Source: Halomonas zincidurans B6 (GTDB lineage: Bacteria; Pseudomonadota; Gammaproteobacteria; Pseudomonadales; Halomonadaceae). Taken from it: 64,000 bases of DNA. The notes beneath the pieces were generated by a model. That model searched no databases. It had not been told where the DNA came from and saw only the letters and a list, made by a program, of their open reading frames with translations. The stretch spans positions 62,001-126,000 of the forward strand of contig NZ_JNCK01000001.1 in the NCBI RefSeq assembly GCF_000731955.1, in the 5' to 3' direction. The translations under genes and the position numbers were made by a program. Of this stretch, positions 51,686 through 63,400 are shown in pieces; position 1 is the first letter of the stretch, and every line of letters begins with the position of its first letter.

Positions 51686-52455
51686 CGACGAGGGTCCCGG
51701 TGGTGGTCGGCGAGCCGCTGCGCGCGCTCGCCGAGCGCCTGGGCCTTGACTGGGTGGCGAGCCCCCCGGCCGCCGGGCTGTGGCTGATCGAGACCGCCGC
51801 AGGGCTGGCGATCGCCGGCGATCCGGGCTGCTATGGCAAGCCGCTGTCGGCCGATTTCGTCGCCGGCAAGGCCGATCATCGACGGCGCTTCGGTGGCGGC
51901 CGCGGCCAGTTGGTGGCCAAGGCCTGCGGGCTGACCAGGGGAGTGACGCCGAGGGTGGTCGACGCCACCGCCGGGCTGGGTCGCGATGCCTTCGTGCTGG
52001 CCGGGCTGGGCGCCGAGGTATTGATGCTGGAGCGGGTGCCGGCGATCGCCGTGTTGCTCGAGGATGCCCTGGCGCGGGCAGGCCGTGACCCTGAAGTCGC
52101 CGAGATCGCCGCGCGCATGCGGCTATGCCGCGTCGACGCCGGCGATCCCCGGGCGCTGCTCGCGGCGGTGAGCGAGGCGCGCTTCGCGCCGCAGGTGATC
52201 CATCTCGACCCGATGTTCCCGCATCGCGACAAGTCGGCGCTGGTCAAGAAGGAGATGCGCGTGTTCCGCGAGCTCGCCGGCGACGACGACGACGCGCCGC
52301 GGTTGCTGGAGGCGGCGCTGGACGTCGCCACCCACCGGGTGGCGGTCAAGCGCCCGCGCAAGGCGCCGCCGATCGCCGGGCCGCGACCGGCCCACAGCCT
52401 CGAGGCCAGGACCAGCCGCTACGATCTCTACGTTCACCGTTCGCTGCGTGGCTGA
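51682..52455 (+). CDS. rsmJ: 16S rRNA (guanine-1516-N2) methyltransferase RsmJ
   Basis: A 257-residue SAM-dependent methyltransferase acting on 16S rRNA. Motif I VVDATAGLGRDAFVLAGLG (about 93-111), motif II ERVPAIAVLLEDAL and the catalytic loop HLDPMFPHRDKSALVKKEMR (about 174-193) match RsmJ. The ATG overlaps the uppP stop. The 3' end overlaps the convergent hypothetical gene by 22 bases. Confidence 0.95.
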   Translation: MTTRVPVVVGEPLRALAERLGLDWVASPPAAGLWLIETAAGLAIAGDPGCYGKPLSADFVAGKADHRRRFGGGRGQLVAKACGLTRGVTPRVVDATAGLGRDAFVLAGLGAEVLMLERVPAIAVLLEDALARAGRDPEVAEIAARMRLCRVDAGDPRALLAAVSEARFAPQVIHLDPMFPHRDKSALVKKEMRVFRELAGDDDDAPRLLEAALDVATHRVAVKRPRKAPPIAGPRPAHSLEARTSRYDLYVHRSLRG

Positions 52456-52787
52456 GCGGGCCCCGCGGCCTCCGGCGAGACGGCGCTGAGCAGCTGTGGA
52501 TCGGCCACCTCGTGCTGCCGGGCGAGTTGCAGCAGACGCTGACGCAGGGCCGGGTCGAACAGGCTGCGGCTGCGTGCCAGCGCTTCCTGAAGCAGGCTGT
52601 CGAAGGCCCGCCTGGCGTTGTCCTGGCATAGCCAGCCTTCGCTTTCCAGGGTGTCCAGCAAGCCGCTGAACAACCGCCGATCGAAGAATTCGGGGGCATT
52701 GAGCCCCGAGAGCAGCGTCAATCGCTCGGCGAGCTGGCGGCGAAGCGCGGCGCGTAACGGGTCCAGCAGCGGGTTCAGCAAAGCCAT
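52434..52787 (-). CDS. Hypothetical protein
   Basis: A 117-residue, mainly helical, Leu/Arg-rich protein that I do not recognise (MALLNPLLDPLRAALRR.., EFFDRRLFSGLLDTLESEGW). No signal peptide, membrane segment or cysteine cluster is visible. It lies divergent from the cardiolipin synthase-like gene and convergent with rsmJ. The frame is plausible but support is moderate. Confidence 0.6.
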   Translation of the reverse strand: MALLNPLLDPLRAALRRQLAERLTLLSGLNAPEFFDRRLFSGLLDTLESEGWLCQDNARRAFDSLLQEALARSRSLFDPALRQRLLQLARQHEVADPQLLSAVSPEAAGPAQPRSER

Positions 52788-52898
52788 CCGGGTGCCGATG
52801 CAGAGAATGTTCAGGCATTATAGCGACATGACCCGGCCGAATGTCGGCGACATTGAGCGTCGACGACGGCGTGAACGACAGGGAACGGGGGGCAGGCA

Positions 52899-54020
52899 AT
52901 GCGCGGGGTTTGGCGAGACGGCAACCGGTTCGCGTTGCTGCCGGAAAGCGCATGCTTTCTGCCGGCGATGACCGAGGCGATCGCGGCGGCACGGCATTCG
53001 ATCATTCTCGAGCTCTACCTGATGGAGTCGGGCCGCCTGGCCAACCAACTGATCGATGCGTTGATCGCTGCGGCGGCGCGCGGCGTGCCGGTGCTGGCGC
53101 TGCTCGACGGCTATGGGGCGATGGGGCTGCAGGCCGAGGATCGCCGACGCCTGGCCGATGGCGGCGTGGCGCTGCGCTTCTTCAATCCGCTGGCCTGGCG
53201 CCGGCTGGCCAAGAATCTGACCCGCGATCACCGCAAGTTGCTGGTGATCGATGGCCGCATCGCCTTCACCGGCGGCTTCGGGGCCAGCGACACCTTTCTC
53301 GATGCCTGGTTCGAAGTCGCGGTGCGCATCGAGGGGCCGGTGGTGGCCGACTGGATGCGGCTCTTCTCGCGGTTGTGGGATTCGTCGCTGACCCGCGGCG
53401 CGGGCGACCCGGGGCTGATCAAGGGCCTGCAGCTGGCGATCGCCCCGCTCGAGGACTATCAGGGCATGTGTGGCCGGGTGGTCTGGGGCCAGGGCTATCG
53501 TTATCAGGCGATCCGCCTGTCGCTGCACCAGCAGATCGCCAACGCCCAGCGCCGGATCTGGTTCTGCACGCCCTATTTCGTGCCCACGCTGAGCCTGCGT
53601 CGGCGGCTGGCGCGGGCGGCCAGGCGCGGCGTCGACGTGCGTCTGCTGCTGCCCGGCGAGTCCCACGATCACCCGGGGATCCGCTATGCCGGCCAGCGCT
53701 TCTACCGGCGCCTGCTGCGTGCCGGGGTGCGTATCTACGAGTATCAGCCGCGCTTCATTCACGCCAAGTTCTCGCTGGCCGACGATTGGGCGACGATCGG
53801 CTCCTGCAATTTCGACCACTGGAGCTTGCAGTGGAACCTGGAGGCCAACCAGGAGATCCACGATGCGCGCTTTGCCAAGGAAGTGGCGGTGCTGTTCGAG
53901 AAGAACTTCACGCAGAGCCGCGAGATCCTGCCCGAACAGTGGGCACGGCGGCCGCTCGGCCAACGCCTGCGCGAATGGCTCTTCGGCACGCTGGATGCCT
54001 GGGTGACGCGTCTCAAATAG
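52899..54020 (+). CDS. Phospholipase D-family cardiolipin synthase-like protein (ClsB-like)
   Basis: A 373-residue phosphatidyl transferase. The two HKD motifs are present: DHRKLLVIDG (about 109-118) and IHAKFSLADDW (about 287-297). There are no N-terminal membrane helices, which fits ClsB rather than ClsA. It would join two phosphatidyl groups or use phosphatidylethanolamine. A run of eight CTCGTCG repeats follows the stop. Confidence 0.9.
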   Translation: MRGVWRDGNRFALLPESACFLPAMTEAIAAARHSIILELYLMESGRLANQLIDALIAAAARGVPVLALLDGYGAMGLQAEDRRRLADGGVALRFFNPLAWRRLAKNLTRDHRKLLVIDGRIAFTGGFGASDTFLDAWFEVAVRIEGPVVADWMRLFSRLWDSSLTRGAGDPGLIKGLQLAIAPLEDYQGMCGRVVWGQGYRYQAIRLSLHQQIANAQRRIWFCTPYFVPTLSLRRRLARAARRGVDVRLLLPGESHDHPGIRYAGQRFYRRLLRAGVRIYEYQPRFIHAKFSLADDWATIGSCNFDHWSLQWNLEANQEIHDARFAKEVAVLFEKNFTQSREILPEQWARRPLGQRLREWLFGTLDAWVTRLK

Positions 54021-54057
54021 AGCCTTGCGGGCTGCGGGCTGCGGGCCGATCATTCTG

Positions 54058-54113
54058 CTCGTCGCTCGTCGCTCGTCGCTCGTCGCTCGTCGCTCGTCGC
54101 TCGTCGCTCGTCG
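54058..54113. repeat. (CTCGTCG)8 heptanucleotide tandem repeat
   Basis: Eight perfect copies of CTCGTCG fill the gap between the cardiolipin synthase-like stop and the YecA-family stop, preceded by two GCTGCGG units. Read as protein it gives SLVARR repeats, which are artefacts. It is a variable-number tandem repeat between convergent genes. Confidence 0.9.
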
Positions 54114-54114
54114 C

Positions 54115-54762
54115 TTAGCGGCGGCGCTTGTCGCCATGCCCGGCGGGCTTCTTCTTGCGCGGCGCCGGCTTGGGTTTCTCCGGCGGCACACGATAATGCA
54201 GATACAAATCGAGCACCAGTTCGGGAAGCTGGACGACCAGCCGCTCGGCCTCGCGCGGCTCGGCGATGAACTCGGCCATGTCGGGCTCGTCGTCGAACAG
54301 CCCCGACAGCGCCATGAACGGCAACAGCAGGGTCGCCGCGGCTTCCTCGTCATCCTCGAACCAGGCCGCCTCGTCGAGAAACACACCCTCCATGAAGCCG
54401 GCGCACCAGTCACCGATCGGGGTTTCCTCGGCGGCGACGCCGCCGAGTGTCAGCTCGAACGGCAGTTCGGGCAACAGGCCCTGTTCCAAGGCGGCGATGG
54501 CGTTGCCGCGCAGGCGTTCGAGCAGACCCAGAATCGTCTCGCGCTCGGCGGCGTCGGCGAATGCCGGCTCGCCGTGGAAGAGTTCGCTGATCCAGGTCGC
54601 CGCCGGCACCTCGCGGGGTGCGACGGCCAGCGCGACCAGCAAGCCATGGGCACCGATGATGTCCAGCGCGTCTTCGCCGGCACGCTCGGAGTCGAGGAAA
54701 TCGTCGAGCAGGTCCAGCGCTTGGTCGTCGAGCAGCGGTTGCGGCGGGGGCGTTTCTGACAT
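54115..54762 (-). CDS. UPF0149 / YecA-YgfB family protein
   Basis: A 215-residue acidic helical protein. DFLDSERAGEDALDIIGAHGLLVAL near the start and WCAGFMEGVFL (about 120-130) match the UPF0149 family. E. coli YecA has a C-terminal SEC-C zinc motif; here the end is instead a basic tail (PPEKPKPAPRKKKPAGHGDKR) with no cysteines. Function unknown; YgfB of Pseudomonas modulates AmpC-related regulation. Confidence 0.85.
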   Translation of the reverse strand: MSETPPPQPLLDDQALDLLDDFLDSERAGEDALDIIGAHGLLVALAVAPREVPAATWISELFHGEPAFADAAERETILGLLERLRGNAIAALEQGLLPELPFELTLGGVAAEETPIGDWCAGFMEGVFLDEAAWFEDDEEAAATLLLPFMALSGLFDDEPDMAEFIAEPREAERLVVQLPELVLDLYLHYRVPPEKPKPAPRKKKPAGHGDKRRR

Positions 54763-54835
54763 CGGCTGAATTCCTCAAGAACGAAGGCTGGGCGCGCTTG
54801 CCGCGCGCCGCGTTCGCCGGCATTCTAGCATCCCT

Positions 54836-55390
54836 ATGCAAGTACCGACGCTCCCCGCTCCCGATGCCGACTGGCTGGCCGCGCTCGATCGCGACGCCCT
54901 GCACGGCGCGGCGCATGAACGCGCCGCCGAAGCGTGGCGACTGGCCTGCGAAGTGCATCCGCAATTGCCGCGTCCGGCGGCCTGGTTCGATCTGCGTGGC
55001 AAGGGCGCTGGCCAGGCACATTTCGGCCGTGGCGGGCTGCGCTTCAATCCGCAGCTGCTCGCCGAGAACCGCCTGGCGTTCTTCACCGAGGTGATCCCCC
55101 ACGAAATGGCCCACTGGCTGGTCCATCATCTCGCTGAAGGTCCGCAGGCGCGCCCCCATGGCCGCGAATGGCGGCACGTGATGCGCGCGCTCTATGGCCT
55201 CGAGCCGCGGGCGACGCACGTCTTCGACACGCGCACGGCGAGCCCGGCGCCCTATCGCTACCGTTGCGCCTGCCGCGATCACTTCTTCAGCCGCCGTCGT
55301 CATGCCAGCGCCCGCGCCGGGCGGGACTACTTTTGCCGCAAGTGCCGCAACGCGCTGGTCTACAAGGATTGTACGGTGCTCCGGGGTTAA
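54836..55390 (+). CDS. SprT-family zinc metalloprotease
   Basis: A 184-residue protein with the catalytic motif EVIPHEMAHWLVHHL (HExxH, about residues 84-98) and the C-terminal zinc ribbon residues CACRDHFFSRRRH and CRKCRNALVY. SprT-like proteins are related to the DNA-protein crosslink protease Spartan; the bacterial role is unclear. It is divergent from the UPF0149 gene, 74 bp away. Confidence 0.9.
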   Translation: MQVPTLPAPDADWLAALDRDALHGAAHERAAEAWRLACEVHPQLPRPAAWFDLRGKGAGQAHFGRGGLRFNPQLLAENRLAFFTEVIPHEMAHWLVHHLAEGPQARPHGREWRHVMRALYGLEPRATHVFDTRTASPAPYRYRCACRDHFFSRRRHASARAGRDYFCRKCRNALVYKDCTVLRG

Positions 55391-55437
55391 AATAAACGTT
55401 TGATATAAAAGCTAAATTTGCTTCTACCAATGTCTAA

Positions 55438-55466
55438 TTGGGGGGCTTGCCCCCGCTGGGTATAAG
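55438..55466 (+). promoter_or_regulatory. Probable acs promoter
   Basis: TTGGGG (55438-55443), 17-base spacer containing GGGGG-CTTG-CCCCC hairpin bases, TATAAG (55461-55466). Start site near 55473, leader about 83 nt. The 45 bp just upstream are AT-rich, suitable for an activator such as CrbR or CRP. Confidence 0.5.
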
Positions 55467-55555
55467 CTGTCTACAATTTCATCATCGGCTTGGCCATACA
55501 ATGCTGGCCGACTCGCCGAGCGCGAGGCCACCACTTCCAGGGACAGAGGCGCGAC

Positions 55556-57505
<1,950 letters not shown>

Positions 57506-57613
57506 GCCTCGTTCAGCCAGTGCCGTCGGCCACCCGGAGTCGCCAGCGCCTCAACGGATGAATGTCGAAACGGATGGAGCACGCCAGTTCATCGACGGTT
57601 TTTGGCCTCTCTC

Positions 57614-57638
57614 GCCGGTCTTCAAGGGCCGGCTTTTT
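57614..57638 (+). terminator. Intrinsic terminator after acs
   Basis: GCCGGTC, loop TTCAAG, GGCCGGC, then five T: a classic Rho-independent terminator 109 bases after the acs stop. It separates acs from the response regulator gene. Confidence 0.85.
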
Positions 57639-57788
57639 CATGGCCGATCGCATGCGTTGACAGCGGGCTTCGCGAGGCTTGGGAATCGGCGCAGGCATGG
57701 GGTAACATGCCAGGCACCCTAGGCGACAGGCCCGGCCGCGAAGTGCCCGACGCGACGGCTCGCTGCAGGAGGATCCGGAGGAGACTCA

Positions 57789-58451
57789 ATGGCTTTTGCC
57801 CAGAAATTTATCGTCGCCGATGATCACCCGCTGTTTCGAGCGGCGTTGACGCAGGCGCTGCGACAGGTCGCGCCGCAGGCCGAGATCGTCGAATCCGACA
57901 CCATGGATGCGACGACCGAGGTGGTGACGCGACACCCCGATGCCGACCTGATTCTGCTCGACCTGCACATGCCGGGCGCGCATGGCTTCTCGGGGCTGAT
58001 CCAGTTGCGTGGACAGACCCCGGAGATCCCGGTCGCGGTGATCTCGGGCAGCGACGAGCCGCACGTGGTGCGCCGGGCGATCGATTACGGCGCCTCGGGG
58101 TTCATTCCCAAGTCGTCGTCGTTGAGCGAGATCGCCGCGGCGGTCAGCGAGATTCTCGGCGGCGAGATCTGGCTGCCCGAATCGCTGGCCGATGTGCTCG
58201 GTGAGGCCGACGAAGAGGACACCCGCTTCGCCGAAGCGATCGCCTCGCTGACCCCCCAGCAGTTTCGCGTGCTCAACATGCTCACCGAAGGGCTGCTCAA
58301 CAAGCAGATCGCCTACGAGCTCAGCGTCTCGGAAGCGACCATCAAGGCGCATGTCACGGCGATTCTGCGCAAGCTCGGCGTGCATTCGCGCACCCAGGCG
58401 GTGATCGCCGCGCAGAAGCTCGAGGTCGAACCGCCCAAGGTCGAATCCTGA
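57789..58451 (+). CDS. crbR: CrbR/ErdR-type response regulator (REC-LuxR)
   Basis: A 220-residue NarL-family regulator. Receiver phospho-Asp is in LILLDLHMPGAHG (about residue 57); the LuxR helix-turn-helix is LTPQQFRVLNMLTEGLLNKQIAYELSVSEATIKAHV (about 155-190). CrbR, the partner of the transporter/kinase CrbS, activates acs in Vibrio and Pseudomonas. The acs and crbS-like genes flank it within 6 kb, which fits. GGAGGAG precedes the ATG. Confidence 0.9.
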   Translation: MAFAQKFIVADDHPLFRAALTQALRQVAPQAEIVESDTMDATTEVVTRHPDADLILLDLHMPGAHGFSGLIQLRGQTPEIPVAVISGSDEPHVVRRAIDYGASGFIPKSSSLSEIAAAVSEILGGEIWLPESLADVLGEADEEDTRFAEAIASLTPQQFRVLNMLTEGLLNKQIAYELSVSEATIKAHVTAILRKLGVHSRTQAVIAAQKLEVEPPKVES

Positions 58452-58495
58452 GTCCGCGAGTGGCCTGAGCGGTGCGCTAAAAGCCTCCTGAAAAC

Positions 58496-58535
58496 GTAAG
58501 AAGCCGCCCTGCAGTCATGCGGGGCGGCTTCTTAC
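58496..58535. terminator. Bidirectional terminator between crbR and mntR
   Basis: GTAAGAAGCCGCCC, 12-base loop, GGGCGGCTTCTTAC: 14 perfect pairs between convergent genes. On the minus strand GTTTTC follows. It probably ends mntR transcripts and also crbR. Confidence 0.75.
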
Positions 58536-58574
58536 ATTGTGCGTCACCGATTTGTCCGGCGCAGCGACTGGTAA

Positions 58575-58988
58575 TCAGCGTTGGCGTTCGAGGAATTCGC
58601 GCATCGCGGCCACCGTCTCCTCGCTGCAGTGATGCTCGATGCCTTCGGAGTCGGCGCGGGCGACGTCCTCGGGGACGCCCAGCGCGCATAGTGTGTCGAG
58701 CACCACGCGATGGCGCTGGGCGACGCGTTCGGCCAGCCCCTCGCCCTGGGCGGTGAGAAAGATGCCGCGATAGGGGCGGGCGATGGCCAGGCCGTCGCGC
58801 TTGAGCTTGGCGACCACCTTGGATACCGCGGCTGCGCTGACCCCGAAGCACTCGGCGAGATCGCTGGCGCGCGCCTCGCCGAGTTTGGCATGCAGGTGGG
58901 CGATTTCCTCCACGTAGTCCTCGACCAGTTCAGTCTGATGGTCCTGCCGCACGCGCTTGAAATATTCATGTTTTGGCAGTGAGTTCAT
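58575..58988 (-). CDS. mntR: MntR-like manganese-responsive regulator (DtxR family)
   Basis: A 137-residue iron/manganese-dependent repressor. Winged helix ARASDLAECFGVSAAAVSKVVAKLKRDGLA (about 39-68) and dimerisation segment ERVAQRHRVVLDTLCALGV (about 86-104), with metal ligands His/Cys/Glu expected in EGIEHHCSEET. It has no SH3-like third domain, as in MntR. Start at 58988 is chosen because the extension to 59048 overlaps mntH. It follows mntH by 16 bases and would repress it. Confidence 0.92.
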   Translation of the reverse strand: MNSLPKHEYFKRVRQDHQTELVEDYVEEIAHLHAKLGEARASDLAECFGVSAAAVSKVVAKLKRDGLAIARPYRGIFLTAQGEGLAERVAQRHRVVLDTLCALGVPEDVARADSEGIEHHCSEETVAAMREFLERQR

Positions 58989-59004
58989 TCGCAACCTGGT
59001 TCGG

Positions 59005-60285
59005 TTAACCCGCGAGAGTGAAAAACAGCACGTAGGCGTTGAGGCCAATGATCAGTGTACAGATGACGCCTCCGATCAGGGTCACGGCCTTGTGGTTGAC
59101 CAGATTGCCCATGACCTTGCGATTGGCCGTAAAGCATAACAGAGGCACCAGCGCGAAGGGGATGCCGAAACTGAGAATTACCTGACTGGCGACCAGCGCC
59201 TTCTGTTCGGAGACGCCGAGCATGATTACCACCAGCGCCGGCAGCATGGTGATCAGGCGCCGTAACCAGATCGGGATCGTGAAGTTGACGAATCCCTGCA
59301 TGATTACCTGGCCCGACAGGGTGCCGACGATCGACGAGGACAGACCGGCCAGCAGCAACGCCGCACCGAAGATATGGCTGGCGGTGGCCTGCCCCATCAT
59401 CGGCGCGAGCAGCTTGTAGCTGTCGCTGATGGTGGCGATGTCGACACGCCCCTGAGCGTGGAATACCGCGGCGGCCATCGCCAGCATGCTCAGGTTGACC
59501 AGTCCGGCGATCGCCATGCCGATGATCACGTCGAGACGATAGTACTTCATCAGCCGCCGGCGCTGACTGTCGTCGGTGACCCGGATGCGGTCCTGCGACA
59601 GCGCCGAATGCAGGTAGATGACATGCGGCATGATGGTCGCGCCGAGTATCCCTGCCGCCAGATAGAGCGAATAGCCGTCCGGAAAGCCGGGAATCAGCAA
59701 GCCCTTGAGCAGCGGCTCGACGGCCGGTCGACTGAGCAGCATTTCAAGCAGGAAACCCGCGGCGATGGCGAGAATCATCGAGCCGATGAGGATTTCCATC
59801 AGTCGGAAGCCGTAGCGATGCAGGTGCAGGGCCAGGTAGGTGATCGCTCCGGTCAGCAGCGCGCCCTCCATCAATGACAGGCCGAACAGCAGATTGAAAG
59901 CCAGCGCCGCGCCGAGGAACTCGGCGAGGTCGGTGGCGATGGCCACGACTTCCGCCTGGACCCAGTAGAACCACACCAGCGGCCGTGGGTAGCGCTCGCG
60001 GATGACCTGCGGCAGGTTGCGGCCGGTAGCCAGCCCCAGACGCGCCGACAGCGTCTGGATCAGCATTGCCATCAGGTTGGCGGTCAGCACGACCCACAAC
60101 AGGGCGTAGCCATAGCGCGAACCGGCTTCGATATTGGTGGCGAAGTTGCCGGGGTCGATGTAGGCCACGGCGGCGATCAGTGCGGGACCGAAGAACGCCG
60201 TCCAGCCCCAGCGACGGCGCTTGCCGCGCAGCGCGAAGGCCGCCTTGTCGCGGATCGCATTGTCGGAGATCGATTGCAGCATCAT
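59005..60285 (-). CDS. mntH: Manganese/divalent metal transporter MntH (Nramp)
   Basis: A 426-residue proton-coupled Mn2+ importer. Helix 1 AYIDPGNFATNIEAGSRYG (DPGN metal motif, about 42-60) and helix 6 ATIMPHVIYLHSAL (MPH motif, about 216-229) give the metal-binding site. The gene starts an mntH-mntR unit. The leader upstream has a two-unit 15-bp repeat that may bind MntR. Confidence 0.95.
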   Translation of the reverse strand: MMLQSISDNAIRDKAAFALRGKRRRWGWTAFFGPALIAAVAYIDPGNFATNIEAGSRYGYALLWVVLTANLMAMLIQTLSARLGLATGRNLPQVIRERYPRPLVWFYWVQAEVVAIATDLAEFLGAALAFNLLFGLSLMEGALLTGAITYLALHLHRYGFRLMEILIGSMILAIAAGFLLEMLLSRPAVEPLLKGLLIPGFPDGYSLYLAAGILGATIMPHVIYLHSALSQDRIRVTDDSQRRRLMKYYRLDVIIGMAIAGLVNLSMLAMAAAVFHAQGRVDIATISDSYKLLAPMMGQATASHIFGAALLLAGLSSSIVGTLSGQVIMQGFVNFTIPIWLRRLITMLPALVVIMLGVSEQKALVASQVILSFGIPFALVPLLCFTANRKVMGNLVNHKAVTLIGGVICTLIIGLNAYVLFFTLAG

Positions 60286-60308
60286 GCGAGCTCTCAGTGA
60301 CTGACATC

Positions 60309-60338
60309 CATGATCGATTAACCCATGATTGATTAACC
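60309..60338. repeat. Two tandem 15-bp repeats upstream of mntH (candidate MntR sites)
   Basis: CATGATCGATTAACC and CATGATTGATTAACC in tandem (one mismatch), followed by the dyad TTAAC-CGTA-GTTAA. The region 60300-60370 is AT-rich and lies directly upstream of mntH on the minus strand. A DtxR-family regulator is encoded downstream; binding is inferred. Confidence 0.55.
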
Positions 60339-60455
60339 GTAGTTAATAACTGATCTAAAGGTTAATTTGTCGTCTGTACGTTGTCCAATAGCCATGCACA
60401 AGAAAGCCGATTGGTAGCGTCTATCGGCATGGGTTTGGCAGTCGCTGGGCTGCGG

Positions 60456-63400
60456 CTAGTGCTCCTGGCGCGTGGCACGACTGGCCTGCAGGGTTCGCGT
60501 CAGCAGCGCGCGCAGCGCGGCGGGGCGCACCGGTTTCAGCAGCAGCTGATAGCCGCCGCGCTTGATCTCCTCGGCGACCTCCTCGGTGCGATCGGCGGTG
60601 ATCACGATCCCCGGTACCGGCCCGCGACAGCGCTCGAGCAACGTCTCGAGGGCCATCAAGCCGGTGACCTCGTTGTCGAGATGATAGTCGGCGAGGATCG
60701 CGTCGGGATCGCCGTCGAGGTGGCGCAGTACCGATTTGGCGCCACCGATCGAGGTGGCGGTGAGCACCTCGCATCCCCAGCCGGTCAGCATCGCCTTCAT
60801 GCCTTCGAGGATCAGCGTTTCGTTGTCGATGCACAGGATACGCGCGCCCTTGAGCTTGTTGCTGGTGCGGCTATTGGAGGGCTCTTCGCTGGCTCTGGCC
60901 ACCTGCTGGGCGCTGACTGTCGGTACGTCGACGGAGAACACCGTGCCCACGCCCTCCCAGGAGCGAACCTTGAGCGGATGATCGAGCACGCGGCTCATGC
61001 GATCGGCGATCGACAGCCCCAGCCCCAGGCCCCTTTCGCTTTCCTTGTGACGCGAGGCCTGATCGAGACGCCGGAACTCCTGGAAGATCTCGGCCTGCTT
61101 GGATTCGGGGATCCCCGGGCCGGTGTCCCAGACCTGGATCGACAGCCGCCCGGCGCGGTGCCGGCAGCCCAGCAGCACGCGGCCGTGCTGAGTGTAGCGC
61201 AGCGCGTTGGAGAGAAAGTTCTGCACGATGCGCCGCAGCATCTGGGCGTCGCTGTCGATCCATCGGGCGGTGGGGACGACGACCAGGTCGAGGCCGCGTT
61301 CGTCGGCCATCACTTCGAATTCGGCACGCAGCGGGCGGAAGATGTCGGCCAGTGCGAAGTGGCTGCGGCGCGGTGTCAGGGCACCGGCGTCGAGCTTGGA
61401 AATATCGAGCAGGGTGCTGAGCAGCTCCTCGGCGGTCTGCAGTGAATTGTCGATATGCCCGAGGGTTCGCGAGTGATCGCTGGACAGTTGTTCCTGCGAC
61501 AGCGCCGAAGTGAACAGTCGTGCGGCGTTGAGCGGTTGCAGCAGGTCGTGGCTGGCGGCGGCCAGAAAGCGGGTCTTCGAGGTGTTGGCGTCCTCGGCGA
61601 CTTGCTTGGCCTGGCGCAGCGCCTGCTCGGCTTCGGCGCGGACGCGGTTTTCCTGGCGCAGCGCGGCGTTGGCCTCCGACAGCGCCTGGGTGCGCTCGCG
61701 CACGCGCTCCTCGAGGTTCTCGTTGGTCTCCTTGAGGGCGATCTCGGCCAGCCGGCGCTCGGTGATGTCCTGATAGAGCGCGAAGAAGCCGAGTATTCCG
61801 CCGCTGTCGCCGAAGTGCGGCGTATAGGTGACCAGCAGGTAGCGGGTGCCGCCATCGTCGTCCAGCGAGACCTCGAAGCTGACCCGCTCGCCGTCCAGCG
61901 CACGGTGCATCCATGGCATGCGCTCGCGAGCCACGGCGGGAGAGATCACATTGTCGACGCGCTCGCCGATCACCGCGTTGCGATCGACCTTGAAGACCTG
62001 CTCATAGGCGCGGTTGGTGAAGAGGTAACGGCATTCCTTGTCGAAGTAGGCGATCAACGCCGGTACGTTGTCGGTGTAGATGCGGATGTTGTTCTCGGAG
62101 CGGATCAGCGCTTCCTCGGTGCGCTTCTGCTGGGTGATGTCCTGATAGGTATAGACGAAACCGCCGCCGGGCATCGGGTTACCTTGCACCTCGAGCACGC
62201 TACCGTCCTGGCGATAGCGCACGTAGCGGTGCGGATGGCCCTGGCGGATGTTGTCCATCAGCAGTTCGACGTGCTCCTCGGGGTCGCCGGGGCCGTATTC
62301 GCCATTCAGGGCGTTGTAGCGCAGCACTTTGTCGAACGGTGCGCCGACCCGGATCAGGTGGTCGGGAAAGCGGAACAGTTCCAGGTAGCGCTGGTTCCAC
62401 ACCACCAGGCGCAGGTTCTGGTCGACCACGCTGATGCCCTGGTTGATGTTCTCGATGGTCGCCTGCAGCAGCGCGCGGTTGAATTCGAGAACCTGCGAGG
62501 CCTCGTCGACGATCGAAATGACGTCCGAGATGCCGATGCCGCGGCCCTGCAGCGCTGAATTGACGACGATGCGCGCCGAGGAGGCGCCGAGCACCGAGGC
62601 CAGGAAGCGCTCGGTGAACTGGATCACGTCGATCGAGGCGCGGGTATTGTGATCCAGGGTCTGGCCATTGCGCAGCGCGTAGTCGTCGAAGGCGCGCTCG
62701 ACCTGGCCGGCGCCCAGGAAACGCTCGCACAGCACCTTGAGATCGCCCACCGTGGTGGCGCCGGTCCAGGGCCGGTTGATCGAGGTCTGGCGGGTCTCGA
62801 CGCTGTCGACGAACAGCGAGGCCTGAATGCGTTCGACCACCCGCTGCGGCGTGACCTGCGAGACGAAGATATAGCAGAACAGGTTGAGCCCCAGCGACAG
62901 CATCACCCCATGGGTGAAGGGACTGCCGATATTCAGTGAGAACAGCCGGTCGGGGGCCAGCCACTCGATACCCAGCGGACCGTTGGCGAGCCAGCCGCCG
63001 GGCACCACGCCGGCATTGATCAGTGCCGGCAGCAGCAGGGTGTAGGCCCAGATCGCGAAGCCCACGTTCATCCCGGCGATCACCCCGAGGCGGTTGCCGC
63101 GCTTCCAGTAGAGCCCGCCGAGCAACGCCGGGGCGAACTGCGCCGCGGCGGCAAACGACAGCATCCCGGTCGAGGCCAGCGAGCTGAACTCGGCGATCAA
63201 CTGATAGAACACGTAGGCCAGCGCCAGGATCACCACGATGGTCACGCGCCGCGCCCGCAGCACCAGACGGCCGTAGTCGCGGGCCTTGGTGTCGAACCAG
63301 CGCAGCCGGAACAGCAGCGGAATGACGATCTCGTTGGAGACCATGATCGACACCGCGACGGTGGCGACGATGACCATGCCGGTGGCCGCCGAAAAGCCGC

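Noticed and set aside
54058..54113. CRISPR-like array
   Set aside because: Units are 7 bp and contiguous with no spacers; a simple tandem repeat.
52841..54118. Frame reading SLVARR repeats after the cardiolipin synthase-like gene
   Set aside because: The repeats come from translating the CTCGTCG array in a shifted frame; the phospholipase D frame is the true one.
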